A stretch of 64,000 nucleotides of DNA, from positions 930,001-994,000 of the forward strand of contig NZ_CP067136.1 in assembly GCF_028553785.1 (NCBI RefSeq), read 5' to 3'. Positions within the stretch are counted from its first letter, which is position 1. The number at the start of each line of letters is the position of its first letter. This DNA comes from Paracoccus fistulariae (GTDB lineage: Bacteria > Pseudomonadota > Alphaproteobacteria > Rhodobacterales > Rhodobacteraceae). The notes beneath the pieces were generated by a model, which was given only the letters and a program-made list of their open reading frames with translations, was not told where the DNA came from and ran no database searches. A program made the translations under genes and the position numbers. Below are positions 26,690-34,782 of this stretch, piece by piece.

Positions 26690-27955
26690 ATGAAAGTCAC
26701 CTATTTTCAGCAGGTGCCCTATCGGCATCTCGACGACGATTTCGAGCGTCGCCATGAATCCGTCGTCACCACGCCCTATTTCGAAACCACCAAGCCGGCC
26801 CATGTCGCCAGCGCCTTCCGGGACGCGCTCGACGAATGCATGATCGCGGCGCGGGCAGGCTTTGACGGGATCACCATCACCGAACATTCGCAAAGCGCCT
26901 ATGACATGATCCCCAATCCGGATCTGCTGGAATCGGCGCTGGCCTATGTGACCGAGGTCGAGAACCTGCCGGTCGCGCTGTTTCCCGTCGGCCGCTCGCT
27001 TGGCAAGAGCCGCGAGCCGCTGCGCGTCGCTGAAGAGCAGGCGATGATCGACTGCATCAGCAACGGCCGGCTGGTTGCCGGGTTTCCGGTCGGTCTGGCC
27101 TATGACGCCAATGTCAACAATGGCGTGCCGCCGGCGGAAACCCGCGCCCGGTTCGACGAGAACCTAGAGCTGATCCTGCGCGCCTGGAACGAGGAAAAGC
27201 CGTTTCCCTTTAATGGCAAGTTCTCGCAGCACGGTTCGGTGAACCTGTGGCCGCGCCCGATCCAGCAGCCGCGCCCGCCGGTATGGATAACCGGGATTGG
27301 CAACCCCAAGACGATGGAATTCTGCCTCAGCCGCAATTTCGGCTTCAACTATTTCGGCTGGTTCGGGTCAAAGCTGACCGGGCGGCGGATCTTTGACCGC
27401 TTCGGCTCGGTCGCTGAACAGCTTGGCAAGCCGAGGAATCCGTTCCAGATCGGCTTCATGCAATCCGTCGCCGTGGCCGAGACCGATGCCGAGGCCGAAC
27501 GCATCTATGGTCCGCATATCGAATATTTCTTCCGCAAGGGTCTCGGCTCGATCCCCACGAACCGGCTGATGATCCCCGGCGGCATCGACATCCGCGGGCT
27601 GGAGTTCATTTTCCGCGATCCCTCAGATTTCGGCATGTATGAAAAGATGCGCACGGCGAGCTTCCGCGAATTGCGCGATGCCGGCTGCGTCATCTGCGGC
27701 AGTCCTGAAACGGTCCGTGACCAGCTGGTCGAGATGTGCATCGATTTCGGCATCGGCAACCTGCATGCGATGCTGCAATACGGCTCGATGCCCAAGGCGC
27801 TGACGCAGCAGAACATCGATCTGTTCGCGTCCGAGGTGCTGCCGCATCTGAAGCCGATCTTTGCCGACAAGTATGACCATCACTGGTGGCCCGAGCGCCT
27901 TGGCGGCAAGCCGGCCGTTTCGGAGACCGCTCGGGAAGAGGAGGACGCGCTGTGA
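26690..27955 (+). CDS. Luciferase-like (LLM class) flavin-dependent monooxygenase
   Basis: The 421-residue protein starts MKVTYFQQVPYRHLDDDFER and has bacterial-luciferase-like features: ARAGFDGITITEHSQ, RVAEEQAMIDCISNGRL and PPVWITGIGNPKTMEF. LLM monooxygenases use reduced flavin from a partner reductase, and one is encoded two genes downstream. No Rieske or multicomponent oxygenase is present in the cluster, so this is the best candidate for the ring-hydroxylating or other oxygenation step. A GGGAGGAG ribosome binding site precedes it. It overlaps the next gene (GTGA). Confidence 0.87.
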   Translation: MKVTYFQQVPYRHLDDDFERRHESVVTTPYFETTKPAHVASAFRDALDECMIAARAGFDGITITEHSQSAYDMIPNPDLLESALAYVTEVENLPVALFPVGRSLGKSREPLRVAEEQAMIDCISNGRLVAGFPVGLAYDANVNNGVPPAETRARFDENLELILRAWNEEKPFPFNGKFSQHGSVNLWPRPIQQPRPPVWITGIGNPKTMEFCLSRNFGFNYFGWFGSKLTGRRIFDRFGSVAEQLGKPRNPFQIGFMQSVAVAETDAEAERIYGPHIEYFFRKGLGSIPTNRLMIPGGIDIRGLEFIFRDPSDFGMYEKMRTASFRELRDAGCVICGSPETVRDQLVEMCIDFGIGNLHAMLQYGSMPKALTQQNIDLFASEVLPHLKPIFADKYDHHWWPERLGGKPAVSETAREEEDAL

Positions 27956-28755
27956 GCGATCAAACCGTCGAGAACCGCAAGGTGCCGGTCTGGAATGGCC
28001 GCGTGACCATGAATGTCCAGATCAAGGGCAGCGGCCCCGACCTGGTCTATTTTCACCCGGCTTCCGGCATGGCCTGGGATCCGTTTCTGGACGAGCTGGC
28101 CAAGTCCTACCGGATCCACGCGCCCGAATTTCCGGGCACCACGCCCGGCAATCCCTATGACATCCACAAGATCGACGATCTTGCCGATGCCGTGCTGATC
28201 TATGAGGAAACGCTGCGCGGGCTGGGGCTGAACCAACCTTTGGCCGTCGGCCAGAGCTTTGGCGGGATGATGGCGCTGGAACTGGCCTCCAGCTTCCCCG
28301 AGATCTTCTCGCGTCTCGTGGTGCTGGATCCGATCGGGCTCTGGACCGAGGCCCATCCGGTGACGAACTGGATCGAGGCGCCGGCCCCGGCGCTTCCGGC
28401 GATCCTGTTCAAGAACCCGGCCTCGGCCCCGGCGCAGGCGATGCTGGCGCTGCCCGAGGATCCCGAGGCGGCGATCTTGGCCACGGCGCAGCTGGTCTGG
28501 AACCTGGGCGCGACCGGCAAGATGGTCTGGCCGATCCCCGACAAGGGCCTGTCCAAGCGGCTGCATCGCTTGACCGCCCCTGCCCTGATCGTCTGGGGCG
28601 AGGAAGACGCGTTGATTTCCTCGGCCTATGCCGGATTGCTGGGCGAGCGAATCAAGGGAAGCCGGGTCGAGATCATCAGGGATTGCGGCCATATTCCACA
28701 GGTCGAGAAACATCCTGAAACGATGACGGTGGTGCAGCCCTTCCTGGCCGCCTGA
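27952..28755 (+). CDS. Alpha/beta hydrolase, second in the cluster
   Basis: The start is a GTG at 27952 (GTGAGCGAT) that overlaps the monooxygenase stop and follows GGAAGAGGAGG. The product has 267 residues with nucleophile VGQSFGGMMALEL, acid in IVWGEEDALISS and catalytic His in RDCGHIPQVEKHP. It is a different subgroup from the hydrolase at 23658. Either could be the ring-fission-product hydrolase; the other may cleave an ester or amide. The longer frame from 27886 runs inside the monooxygenase gene and is rejected. Confidence 0.85.
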   Translation: MSDQTVENRKVPVWNGRVTMNVQIKGSGPDLVYFHPASGMAWDPFLDELAKSYRIHAPEFPGTTPGNPYDIHKIDDLADAVLIYEETLRGLGLNQPLAVGQSFGGMMALELASSFPEIFSRLVVLDPIGLWTEAHPVTNWIEAPAPALPAILFKNPASAPAQAMLALPEDPEAAILATAQLVWNLGATGKMVWPIPDKGLSKRLHRLTAPALIVWGEEDALISSAYAGLLGERIKGSRVEIIRDCGHIPQVEKHPETMTVVQPFLAA

Positions 28756-28819
28756 CCTCCTCTTTCACCGGGTCCGGGGGCGCAGAGCGCCCGGCCTCTC
28801 ACAGACAAGGAGAAAGTCG

Positions 28820-29386
28820 ATGCCCATGGTTTCCGCACAGGCCGCTCCCGAGGCCAAGACACACGATCCGCTGGAATTCCGCCGTGCCCTTGCCACCTTT
28901 CCGACCGGCGTCTGCGTGGTGACGACCCGCGCGCCCGATGGGTCGTCGATCGGGGTGACCTGCAGCAGCTTCAACTCGGTTTCGCTGGACCCGCCGCTGG
29001 TCCTCTGGAGCCTCGGAAAGAACGCCTACAGCCTGCCGATCTTCCGCGACGCCAATTATTGGACGGTCAATCTGCTCTCCTCTGATCAGGAGGATCTGTC
29101 GAACCGCTTCGCCCGGCCGGGCGAGGACAAGTTCAAGGACGTGCTCACCGAAACCGGGATTGGAGTGGTGCCGATGCTGACCAGCTGCTGCGCCCGGTTC
29201 CAGTGCCAGCGCGAGCATGTATATGAGGGCGGCGACCACCTTATCCTGGTCGGGCGCGTCCATGTCTTCGACCGCTGCGACCGCCTGCCGCTGGTGTTCC
29301 ATTCCGGACAATACGCGCGCCATATCGGAAACGACATCGCCCGCGCCTGCGGGATGCGCACAAGGCACCTGATCGACTGGCTGTAG
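28820..29386 (+). CDS. NAD(P)H:flavin reductase component
   Basis: The 188-residue protein is a flavin-reductase-like (HpaC/split-barrel) domain: FRRALATFPTGVCVVTTRAP, GVTCSSFNSVSLDPPLVLWS and NLLSSDQEDLSNRF. It provides reduced FMN or FAD for the LLM monooxygenase. It is the last gene of the rightward operon, after a GACAAGGAGAAAG ribosome binding site. Confidence 0.92.
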   Translation: MPMVSAQAAPEAKTHDPLEFRRALATFPTGVCVVTTRAPDGSSIGVTCSSFNSVSLDPPLVLWSLGKNAYSLPIFRDANYWTVNLLSSDQEDLSNRFARPGEDKFKDVLTETGIGVVPMLTSCCARFQCQREHVYEGGDHLILVGRVHVFDRCDRLPLVFHSGQYARHIGNDIARACGMRTRHLIDWL

Positions 29387-29907
29387 GAACGGGGTAGCCG
29401 CGTCTGCTCGCTGGACTGTGGGTGCCTGTCTATCACCAGCACCTGGCAGTAGCGCAGGGTCGAACCGAATGAGCACAGTGAGACAACTTCCAATGGGCTG
29501 GATAAGATCCCGGACCACGAGACCACCTGCCACCAATCTTCGCTCGCTTCGAAAGCACCTGCCGCACATCGAGGACGTGACAGAGCCGAGGACGCCCGAC
29601 CAGCATTTGTGAAGATGGCCTGTATGGTAACGGTGACGACGGCTCGGAAGGGCTGGGCATCGCGCCCGCCAGTTTCACATAGCTGTCATCCGCAACCCAA
29701 TGTCTGCCGGACCGTCCTATACGGAGAGTGTCATCATCCGTATTTTCAAGTGTTAACACGCCCCAAAAGCAAACGCCTGCCGAGAAAGATCTCGGCAGGC
29801 GTCGTTATCGTAAGCTGAGTTTCGGAATGCATGGTTGCAAGAGCCACGCGTCATTTGTGCGTTCATTCACCAAACCGGGGGCGTGTCCTACAACAGAGAA
29901 TGCGTCA
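29387..29907. other. Gene-poor segment at the right edge of the cargo
   Basis: No convincing gene is seen. Minus-strand ORF 29433-29759 (MLTLENTDDDTLRIGRSGRH...) is open for 108 codons but matches no family I recognise and lacks coding character. The only clear structure is the hairpin at 29773-29802. Confidence 0.5.
29773..29802 (-). terminator. Perfect 13-bp hairpin, terminator-like on the minus strand
   Basis: ACGCCTGCCGAGA and its exact complement are separated by a 4-nt loop. On the minus strand it is followed by TTTGCTTTTG, so it could terminate leftward transcription. No intact minus-strand gene reads into it; it may be the terminator of a deleted gene. Confidence 0.5.
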
Positions 29908-30192
29908 GCTTCGGTCATCCGGGTCGCGGATTTCGACGAGGCGCTGGCGGTGGCGAATGATACGCCTTTCGGCCTGTCGTCTGGGATCTGCACCTCGTCC
30001 TTGAAACATGCAACGGCGTTCCGGCGTGGCTCCAAGGCGGGCATGGTCATGGTTAACCTGCCGACCGCCGGCGTCGATTACCATGTGCCCTTCGACGGTT
30101 GCGGCGCCTCCAGCCTTGGCGGCCGCGAGCAGGGCCGTATCGCGATGGATTTCTACACATCGGTCACGACCGCCTATATCTTCGCGGGGTAG
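29908..30192 (+). pseudogene. C-terminal remnant of an aldehyde dehydrogenase
   Basis: About 95 codons encode the end of an ALDH: VIRVADFDEALAVANDTPFG, LSSGICTSSLKHATAF, GMVMVNLPTAGVDYHVPFDG and the C-terminal SVTTAYIF. The catalytic cysteine and NAD domain are absent. Homology starts abruptly at about 29908. The PTAGVDYHVPF variant points to the KGSADH/alpha-ketoglutaric semialdehyde dehydrogenase group. It probably marks a deletion that shortened an earlier cargo. Confidence 0.75.
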
Positions 30193-30225
30193 AGGATGAG
30201 CCTGCAGCAGGAACTGAGGACGAAA

Positions 30226-30329
30226 TGAGCAAGCAAGCACTCGGGTCCAAATCCATTCAAGATGGCTTGAAGAAGGCCCTGATGGGACCGGGACGCCTTT
30301 ACGAAGCATTGCAGGAAAGAGCCGCATGA
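30226..30329 (+). pseudogene. Probable C-terminal scrap of a type I restriction subunit (HsdR)
   Basis: Thirty-four codons read MSKQALGSKSIQDGLKKALM then GPGRLYEALQERAA. This resembles the last residues of type I restriction R subunits (pattern MSxQAL...GLKxxLLGPxxLYEALRxRA). The match is short and from memory, so it is tentative. If right, more than 95% of the gene is gone. Confidence 0.35.
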
Positions 30330-30396
30330 CCAGTGACCTTGTTGGTGGCGACTGGCGCGGCTTTCCCCTGCAAGCCATGCCGCGTCAGCTCGGCTG

Positions 30397-30738
30397 TCAC
30401 TGGCAGCCAGGGCAGAGCGTCGTCAGCCAGGCATCGACGATATGGATGTGGCTGGCACGGCCGCATCCCTCGCAGGTGGTTTCGGCCTCCTGCGCGGCTT
30501 GCGCAATCCTGTCGAGGGCACGCTCATTGCCGCCCCTGATGTAGAACCGCAGCGATCCGAATTTCTCCTTCACCTGCACGGGGCGAAAGCGCCGCAGACC
30601 ATCCTGCCGGATGATCTCTGCAAGATCGGCGCTGAGGCGGTCGATCAGCGGATACCAGCCTGGCCCGCAGAGGAAGCCGTATTCCAGCAGGGTGCCGGTC
30701 CAGGGGCCGGGCCCGTAGACGGCCGGAAAAGCGTGCAT
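30397..30738 (-). CDS. Small zinc-ribbon protein of the transposon right end
   Basis: The 113-residue product contains AVYGPGPWTGTLLEYGFLCG, VKEKFGSLRFYIRGG and a C-terminal zinc ribbon CEGCGRASHIHIV...CPGC. It is the intact-looking paralog of the truncated gene at 8713-8966. The paralog's N-terminus (MTNDDPIAPEALRIM) is partly replaced: upstream the frame continues without ATG as CPDPSLRIMHAF, so the start at 30738 may not be original. In element #1 an ATPase gene lies upstream of it; here that space is a deletion junction at about 30750. Function unknown. Confidence 0.6.
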   Translation of the reverse strand: MHAFPAVYGPGPWTGTLLEYGFLCGPGWYPLIDRLSADLAEIIRQDGLRRFRPVQVKEKFGSLRFYIRGGNERALDRIAQAAQEAETTCEGCGRASHIHIVDAWLTTLCPGCQ

Positions 30739-30850
30739 GATGCGCAGGGATGGGTCAGGACACGGAAAACGGGCCGCGCCTTGGTTGCGTATTTCTGGAA
30801 ATCCGTCAGTGAATTGATATCAATGAATAAATCGAGATCAGCCAGTTTCA

Positions 30851-30919
30851 ATGGCAGTTTTATGGTTGCCAGAAAGGAAGAAACCCCGCCGAAATGGCAG
30901 TTTTATGCGTGCCGGAACA
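30851..30919. repeat. Right end of Tn7-like element #2 (two TnsB-type sites, ACA terminus)
   Basis: ATGGCAGTTTTAT is present at 30851-30863 and 30894-30906, with a weaker CAGTTTCAAT just inside. The terminal ACA is 30917-30919. Read inward, the end is TGT, 5-8 variable bases, then CACGCATAAAACTGCC, the same as in element #1. Confidence 0.75.
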
Positions 30920-30924
30920 TAAAT
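30920..30924. repeat. TAAAT target-site duplication, right copy
   Basis: It is identical to the five bases at 10056-10060. Its last base is also the last base of the stop codon of the glutamine synthetase family gene. Confidence 0.75.
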
Positions 30925-32255
30925 CACACCGTGTCCAGATACAGCTCGACCGTTTCCTCATCCGACAGTTCGGCCATGTAATGCAGTTCCTGCCTTTTGG
31001 TCATCACGTAATTGTCGACCAGATGGTCCGAGAAGATCCGGCGCATTTCGGGGCAGCTGTCGAAGGCGTCGATCGCCGCGCCCCAGTCGCCCGGTAGCTG
31101 GTCGAGATTCTGGTCATAGGCGTTGCCCTTGAAGGGTGCGGGCGGTTCCAGCTTGTCCTCGACCCCGTCCAGTGCCGCACCGAGGATGGCGGCGATGATC
31201 AGATAGGGGTTCACGTCGCCGCCCGCCACGCGATGCTCGATCCGGCGGGCCTTGGGGCCAGATGAGGGGATGCGGATGGCAGCGGTGCGATTTTCATAAG
31301 CCCAGCCGATGCCCGTGGGCGCATGGGCATTGGGGACAAGGCGGTCATAGGAGTTTTCATGCGGCGCGAAAATCAGGGTCGAGCCCGGCATGGCGCGCAG
31401 ACATCCGGCGACGGCGTGGCGCAGGGCCGCTGTCCCCTCTTCGCCGCCATTGTCGAAGATATTCACCCCATCCTTGTCGAGGATCGAGAAATGCATATGC
31501 ATGCCGTTGCCCGACAGCGTCTCGTAGGGCTTGGCCATGAAACTGGCGGCAAAGCCATATTGGCGCGCCACGCCCTTGACCAGCATCTTGAACAGCCAGG
31601 TATCATCCGCCGCCTTCAGCGGGTCCGCCTGATGCATCAGGTTGATCTCGAACTGTCCGGGGCCGGCCTCTGATATGGCGGTATCGGCGGGGATATCCAT
31701 CGCCTCGCAGGCATCATAGAGGCTGGTGAAGAACTGGTCGAAGGCGTCCAGCGCGCGCAGGCTGAGAACCTCGCCCCCGGTGCGGCGCTTGCCGGAACGC
31801 GGGCTGGGCGGGACGCGCAGTTGCCGCCCGGAATCGTCGATCAGAAAGAACTCCAGCTCGGTCGCGACGACGGCATTCAGCCCCGCCGCCTTGTAGCGGT
31901 CCACGACGCGGGCCAGCGCCTGACGCGGATCGCCCTCATAGGGGGTGCCATCGGGATGGAACATCCACAGCGGCAGCAGCCCGGTCGGCGCATCCAGCCA
32001 GGGCATCGGCAGAAAGCCACGCTCGGTCGGCAGCAGCAATCCGTCGGGGTCGCCGGATTCAAAGACCAGGGGGCTGTCCTCGATATCCTCGCCCCAGATA
32101 TCCAGGTTCATCACCGAATAGGGAAACTTGGTGCCGTCATCCATGATCTTATGGGCAAACCGCGCAGGCATCCGTTTGCCACGCGCCACGCCATTCAGAT
32201 CAGAGGCGGCCACGCGGATCGTTCGCACCTCGGGGTGTTGTTCAAGCCATTCCAT
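30924..32255 (-). CDS. Glutamine synthetase family protein (gamma-glutamylputrescine synthetase-like)
   Basis: The 443-residue enzyme has GS-type motifs: VVATELEFFLID, EAGPGQFEINLMH, GNGMHMHFSI, and NRTAAIRIP followed by RRIEHRVAGGDVNPYL. It groups with the PuuA-like branch that ligates glutamate to amines rather than GlnA: the N-terminal VRTIRVAASDLNGVARGKRM is typical. It is coupled to an amino-acid ABC transporter upstream, so it may act on an imported amine or amino acid. The C-terminus (ELYLDTV) is intact. The Tn7-like element begins at its stop codon, so native downstream sequence and any terminator were displaced. Confidence 0.88.
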   Translation of the reverse strand: MEWLEQHPEVRTIRVAASDLNGVARGKRMPARFAHKIMDDGTKFPYSVMNLDIWGEDIEDSPLVFESGDPDGLLLPTERGFLPMPWLDAPTGLLPLWMFHPDGTPYEGDPRQALARVVDRYKAAGLNAVVATELEFFLIDDSGRQLRVPPSPRSGKRRTGGEVLSLRALDAFDQFFTSLYDACEAMDIPADTAISEAGPGQFEINLMHQADPLKAADDTWLFKMLVKGVARQYGFAASFMAKPYETLSGNGMHMHFSILDKDGVNIFDNGGEEGTAALRHAVAGCLRAMPGSTLIFAPHENSYDRLVPNAHAPTGIGWAYENRTAAIRIPSSGPKARRIEHRVAGGDVNPYLIIAAILGAALDGVEDKLEPPAPFKGNAYDQNLDQLPGDWGAAIDAFDSCPEMRRIFSDHLVDNYVMTKRQELHYMAELSDEETVELYLDTV

Positions 32256-32259
32256 CTTC

Positions 32260-33084
32260 TCACCGGATCAGTTGCGGTCGGTATTTCACCTTCTTGGTCG
32301 CCCCCGGCAGATGCCGGTTCAGGCGCCGATTCACATTCCCGAAAATCGTGATCAGAACCAGCGTTCCGAGTATGAAATACATGGCCACAATAGGATATGC
32401 GACAAATGGGTTGAAGGTCTGTCCGGCAAAATAGCTGGCGTAATACAGGCTGTCGCCCTGCTGCCGGAATGCCGGAAAGGCCGAGAAATAGACCAGCGTG
32501 GTCGCGTGGAACAGAAAGATCGCCTCATTGGTATAAGACGGCCAGGCAAGCCGCATCATCGTCGGCCAGACGATGCGGCGAAACCGGGTCCAGCCCGTCA
32601 GCCCATAGGCATCGGCGGCTTCAAGGTCGCCTTTGGGCACCGACATCAGCGCGCCGTGAAAGATCTGCGCGGAATAGGCGGCGGTGTTCAGGATCAGCAC
32701 GATCAGCGCCCCGGCCCAGGCCTTGGTCAGCCAGCTTGTCGCGATGGTGATGCCGAGGATCTCGATCCCCGAACGGGGCAGCAGCACGAAAAGCTGATAG
32801 GCCAGAAAGAACTGGATAAAGAGAGGGCTTCCGCGGAACAGGAAGATGAACCACTCGGCCGGTTTGCGCAGCCATGCCGAGGGGCTGGCCTTGGCCAGGG
32901 CCAGACCATTGGCCAGAAAAAAGCCAAAGAGCAGCGCGAAGAAGGCGAAATAGATATTCCAGATCAGGCCCGAACCGATCAGCGTGAATTGCTGGCACAG
33001 GTTCAGATCGGTGCGGGGCAGCAGCCGTTCGCCAATGCCGATGGATCGCAGGCCGTAATCGATGATCGTTTGCGAACAGCTCAT
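32260..33084 (-). CDS. Polar amino acid ABC transporter permease (HisM type)
   Basis: The 274-residue membrane protein has about five hydrophobic segments (LIWNIYFAFFALLFGFFLAN, FIQFFLAYQLFVLL, among others) and an EAA-type loop (LEAADAYGLTGWTRFRRIVWP). It belongs to the His/Glu/Gln/Arg permease family. It overlaps the partner permease gene by four bases and lies 4 bp upstream of the glutamine synthetase family gene, so all form one operon. Confidence 0.9.
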   Translation of the reverse strand: MSCSQTIIDYGLRSIGIGERLLPRTDLNLCQQFTLIGSGLIWNIYFAFFALLFGFFLANGLALAKASPSAWLRKPAEWFIFLFRGSPLFIQFFLAYQLFVLLPRSGIEILGITIATSWLTKAWAGALIVLILNTAAYSAQIFHGALMSVPKGDLEAADAYGLTGWTRFRRIVWPTMMRLAWPSYTNEAIFLFHATTLVYFSAFPAFRQQGDSLYYASYFAGQTFNPFVAYPIVAMYFILGTLVLITIFGNVNRRLNRHLPGATKKVKYRPQLIR

Positions 33085-33962
33085 GCCGCACCCGCCTTTC
33101 GCTGCGCTTCACCGGCCATGGTCGCCTGCCCCGATGACAGCCGGTCCGACAGGCGCGCCAGCACCTTTTCGGAAATCCAGGTCATCAGCAGGTAGAAAAC
33201 CAGGATCGCAAGGAAGTAATACAGGCGCCAGTCGGGATGCGGATAGGCAAAGGCGCTGGTCTTGGTGCCGCCCAGTTCGCGCGCCCAATAGACGATATCC
33301 TCGATCCCCAGCAGGAACAGCAGCGGCGTCGCCTTGATCAGGATCATCCACAGATTCGACAGGCCCGGCAAAGCATAGGTCCACATCTGCGGGATCAGGA
33401 TCCGGCGGTTCACCTGTCGCGCGCTCATGCCATAGGCCTCGGCCGTTTCCAACTGCGCGCGCGGCACGGCCTGCATCGCGCCGTAAAGCACATTCGCGGC
33501 GAAGGCGCCGAAGACGATGGAAAAGGCAATGACGGCCAGAAAGAAGGCATAGATATCGTGAACCCAGGGCGGGCTGGTCGACAGCGGCAGCTTGGCGGCC
33601 GCGCAGACGACGAAATCATTGCCCTGCCGAACCGGGGCATCGCTGTCACACAGCGCCTTGTTGCGCAGCCATTCGAAGCCCTGATCCAGCGCGATCGGCA
33701 CGAAGAGGAAAAAGACGATGTCGGGAATGCCGCGCACCATCGCCGTATAGGTTTTGCCGAACCAGCGCAGCGGCGCGAAATGCGACCGGGACGCCATGGC
33801 CCCGCCAAATCCGAACAGCAAGGCCACGGGCGCAGTGACCGCCAGCAGCAGCAGCACCGTTCCGAAGCTGGAATAGAAAAGCAGATGTTTGCCCGATGTC
33901 AGATAACACATCAGCCAGGACAGGCCCTGAAGCGAGGAAGGATCGGCACAAGAGGCAAACAT
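33081..33962 (-). CDS. Polar amino acid ABC transporter permease (HisQ type)
   Basis: The 293-residue permease has an N-terminal span (LLLAVTAPVALLFGFGGAMA), the MVRGIPDIVFFLFVPIAL segment and an EAA loop (LETAEAYGMSARQVNRRILI). It pairs with the permease encoded downstream. A short periplasmic insertion (RNKALCDSDAPVRQGNDFVV) makes it longer than the usual 230-240 residues. Confidence 0.9.
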   Translation of the reverse strand: MFASCADPSSLQGLSWLMCYLTSGKHLLFYSSFGTVLLLLAVTAPVALLFGFGGAMASRSHFAPLRWFGKTYTAMVRGIPDIVFFLFVPIALDQGFEWLRNKALCDSDAPVRQGNDFVVCAAAKLPLSTSPPWVHDIYAFFLAVIAFSIVFGAFAANVLYGAMQAVPRAQLETAEAYGMSARQVNRRILIPQMWTYALPGLSNLWMILIKATPLLFLLGIEDIVYWARELGGTKTSAFAYPHPDWRLYYFLAILVFYLLMTWISEKVLARLSDRLSSGQATMAGEAQRKAGAA

Positions 33963-34015
33963 CGGGAAACCTTTTCAGCTGCCGCCGGTCGACCCGGCGG
34001 CAGTGTTACCTTGCA

Positions 34016-34753
34016 TCACTCGAACTGCATGGCGTCTTCGCCGAACCACTTCTTCAGCAGTTCGTTCAGGCTGCCATCCTCTTTCATCGAGGTGATGGCG
34101 GCGTCGAATTTCTCTTTCAGTTCGTTATCCGACTGGCGCAGGCCCATGCCGATGCCCTCGCCCAGCTTGACGGTGTCGAAACCGTCGACCCAGACGATCT
34201 CGCCACCCGATTCCTCGACGAAGGGCGCCAGAAAGTCCTTGTCGGCAAAGACCGCGTCCGCTTCGCCATTGCGGATGGCAGCAACAGTTTCGTCCGGGGA
34301 TGCGAATTCCAACAGCGTCGCACCGCTTTCGGCAACGTGACCGGCCTGGATGGTATTGGTCTGTGCGGCGACCACGACGTCACCTTCGACATCCACATCG
34401 GCCGACAGCGCGGCATAGGCCGAGGGCAGGCCCGGCGTATAGGGTTGGGTGAACTGGATCACCTTCTTGCGCTCTTCATTGATGTTCATCCCGGCCATGA
34501 TCGTGTCGTAATTGGCCGAAACCAGGTTCGGGATGATCGAATCCCAGTCATTCTTGACCCAGGTGCAATCCAGTTCGGCACGCTTGCACAGCTCATCGCC
34601 CAATTCACGCTCGAACCCTGCCACTTCGCCGGAATCGTCGATGAAGTTATAGGGAGGATAGGCCCCTTCCGTGCCCATACGGACGGTTTCGGCCATGCCC
34701 ATCCCGGCGGTCAGGGCGACAATCGCGGTCGCAAAGGTCAGTTTTTTCATCAT
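34016..34753 (-). CDS. Amino acid ABC transporter substrate-binding protein
   Basis: The 245-residue protein has a Sec signal (KKLTFATAIVALTAGMGMA) and the family-3 solute-binding pattern VRMGTEGAYPPYNFIDDSGE, GFERELGDELCKRAE and DWDSIIPNLVSANYDTIMAGM. Mature protein acts in the periplasm. The ligand is probably a basic or polar amino acid (lysine/arginine/ornithine-type relatives); not certain. MKK at codon 2 is an equal start. Confidence 0.9.
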   Translation of the reverse strand: MMKKLTFATAIVALTAGMGMAETVRMGTEGAYPPYNFIDDSGEVAGFERELGDELCKRAELDCTWVKNDWDSIIPNLVSANYDTIMAGMNINEERKKVIQFTQPYTPGLPSAYAALSADVDVEGDVVVAAQTNTIQAGHVAESGATLLEFASPDETVAAIRNGEADAVFADKDFLAPFVEESGGEIVWVDGFDTVKLGEGIGMGLRQSDNELKEKFDAAITSMKEDGSLNELLKKWFGEDAMQFE

Positions 34754-34782
34754 GAATTCTCCTGTTGGTCGTCTTTTTTTGG

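Larger units (their letters stand above)
10061..30919. mobile_element. Tn7-like transposon #2 (about 20.9 kb) carrying an aromatic meta-cleavage cluster
   Basis: The borders are TGT at 10061 and ACA at 30917-30919, each flanked by TAAAT. Both ends carry inverted AAAACTGCC-type sites: three on the left, two clear ones on the right. The transposition operon tnsA-tnsB-tnsC-tniQ (15504-10228) lies beside the left end and reads toward it. All cargo lies between tnsA and the right end. The right end abuts the 3' end of a glutamine synthetase family gene, the same polarity as Tn7 next to glmS. The operon is open and motif-complete, so the element may still move. Border assignment comes from the sequence; function is inferred. 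Confidence 0.75.

Noticed and set aside
29433..29759. Minus-strand 108-codon ORF with SYVKLAG, considered as an IS6-type transposase remnant
   Set aside because: Only a few residues resemble the WxxDETYVK region of IS6 and the rest does not follow. Not enough to call.
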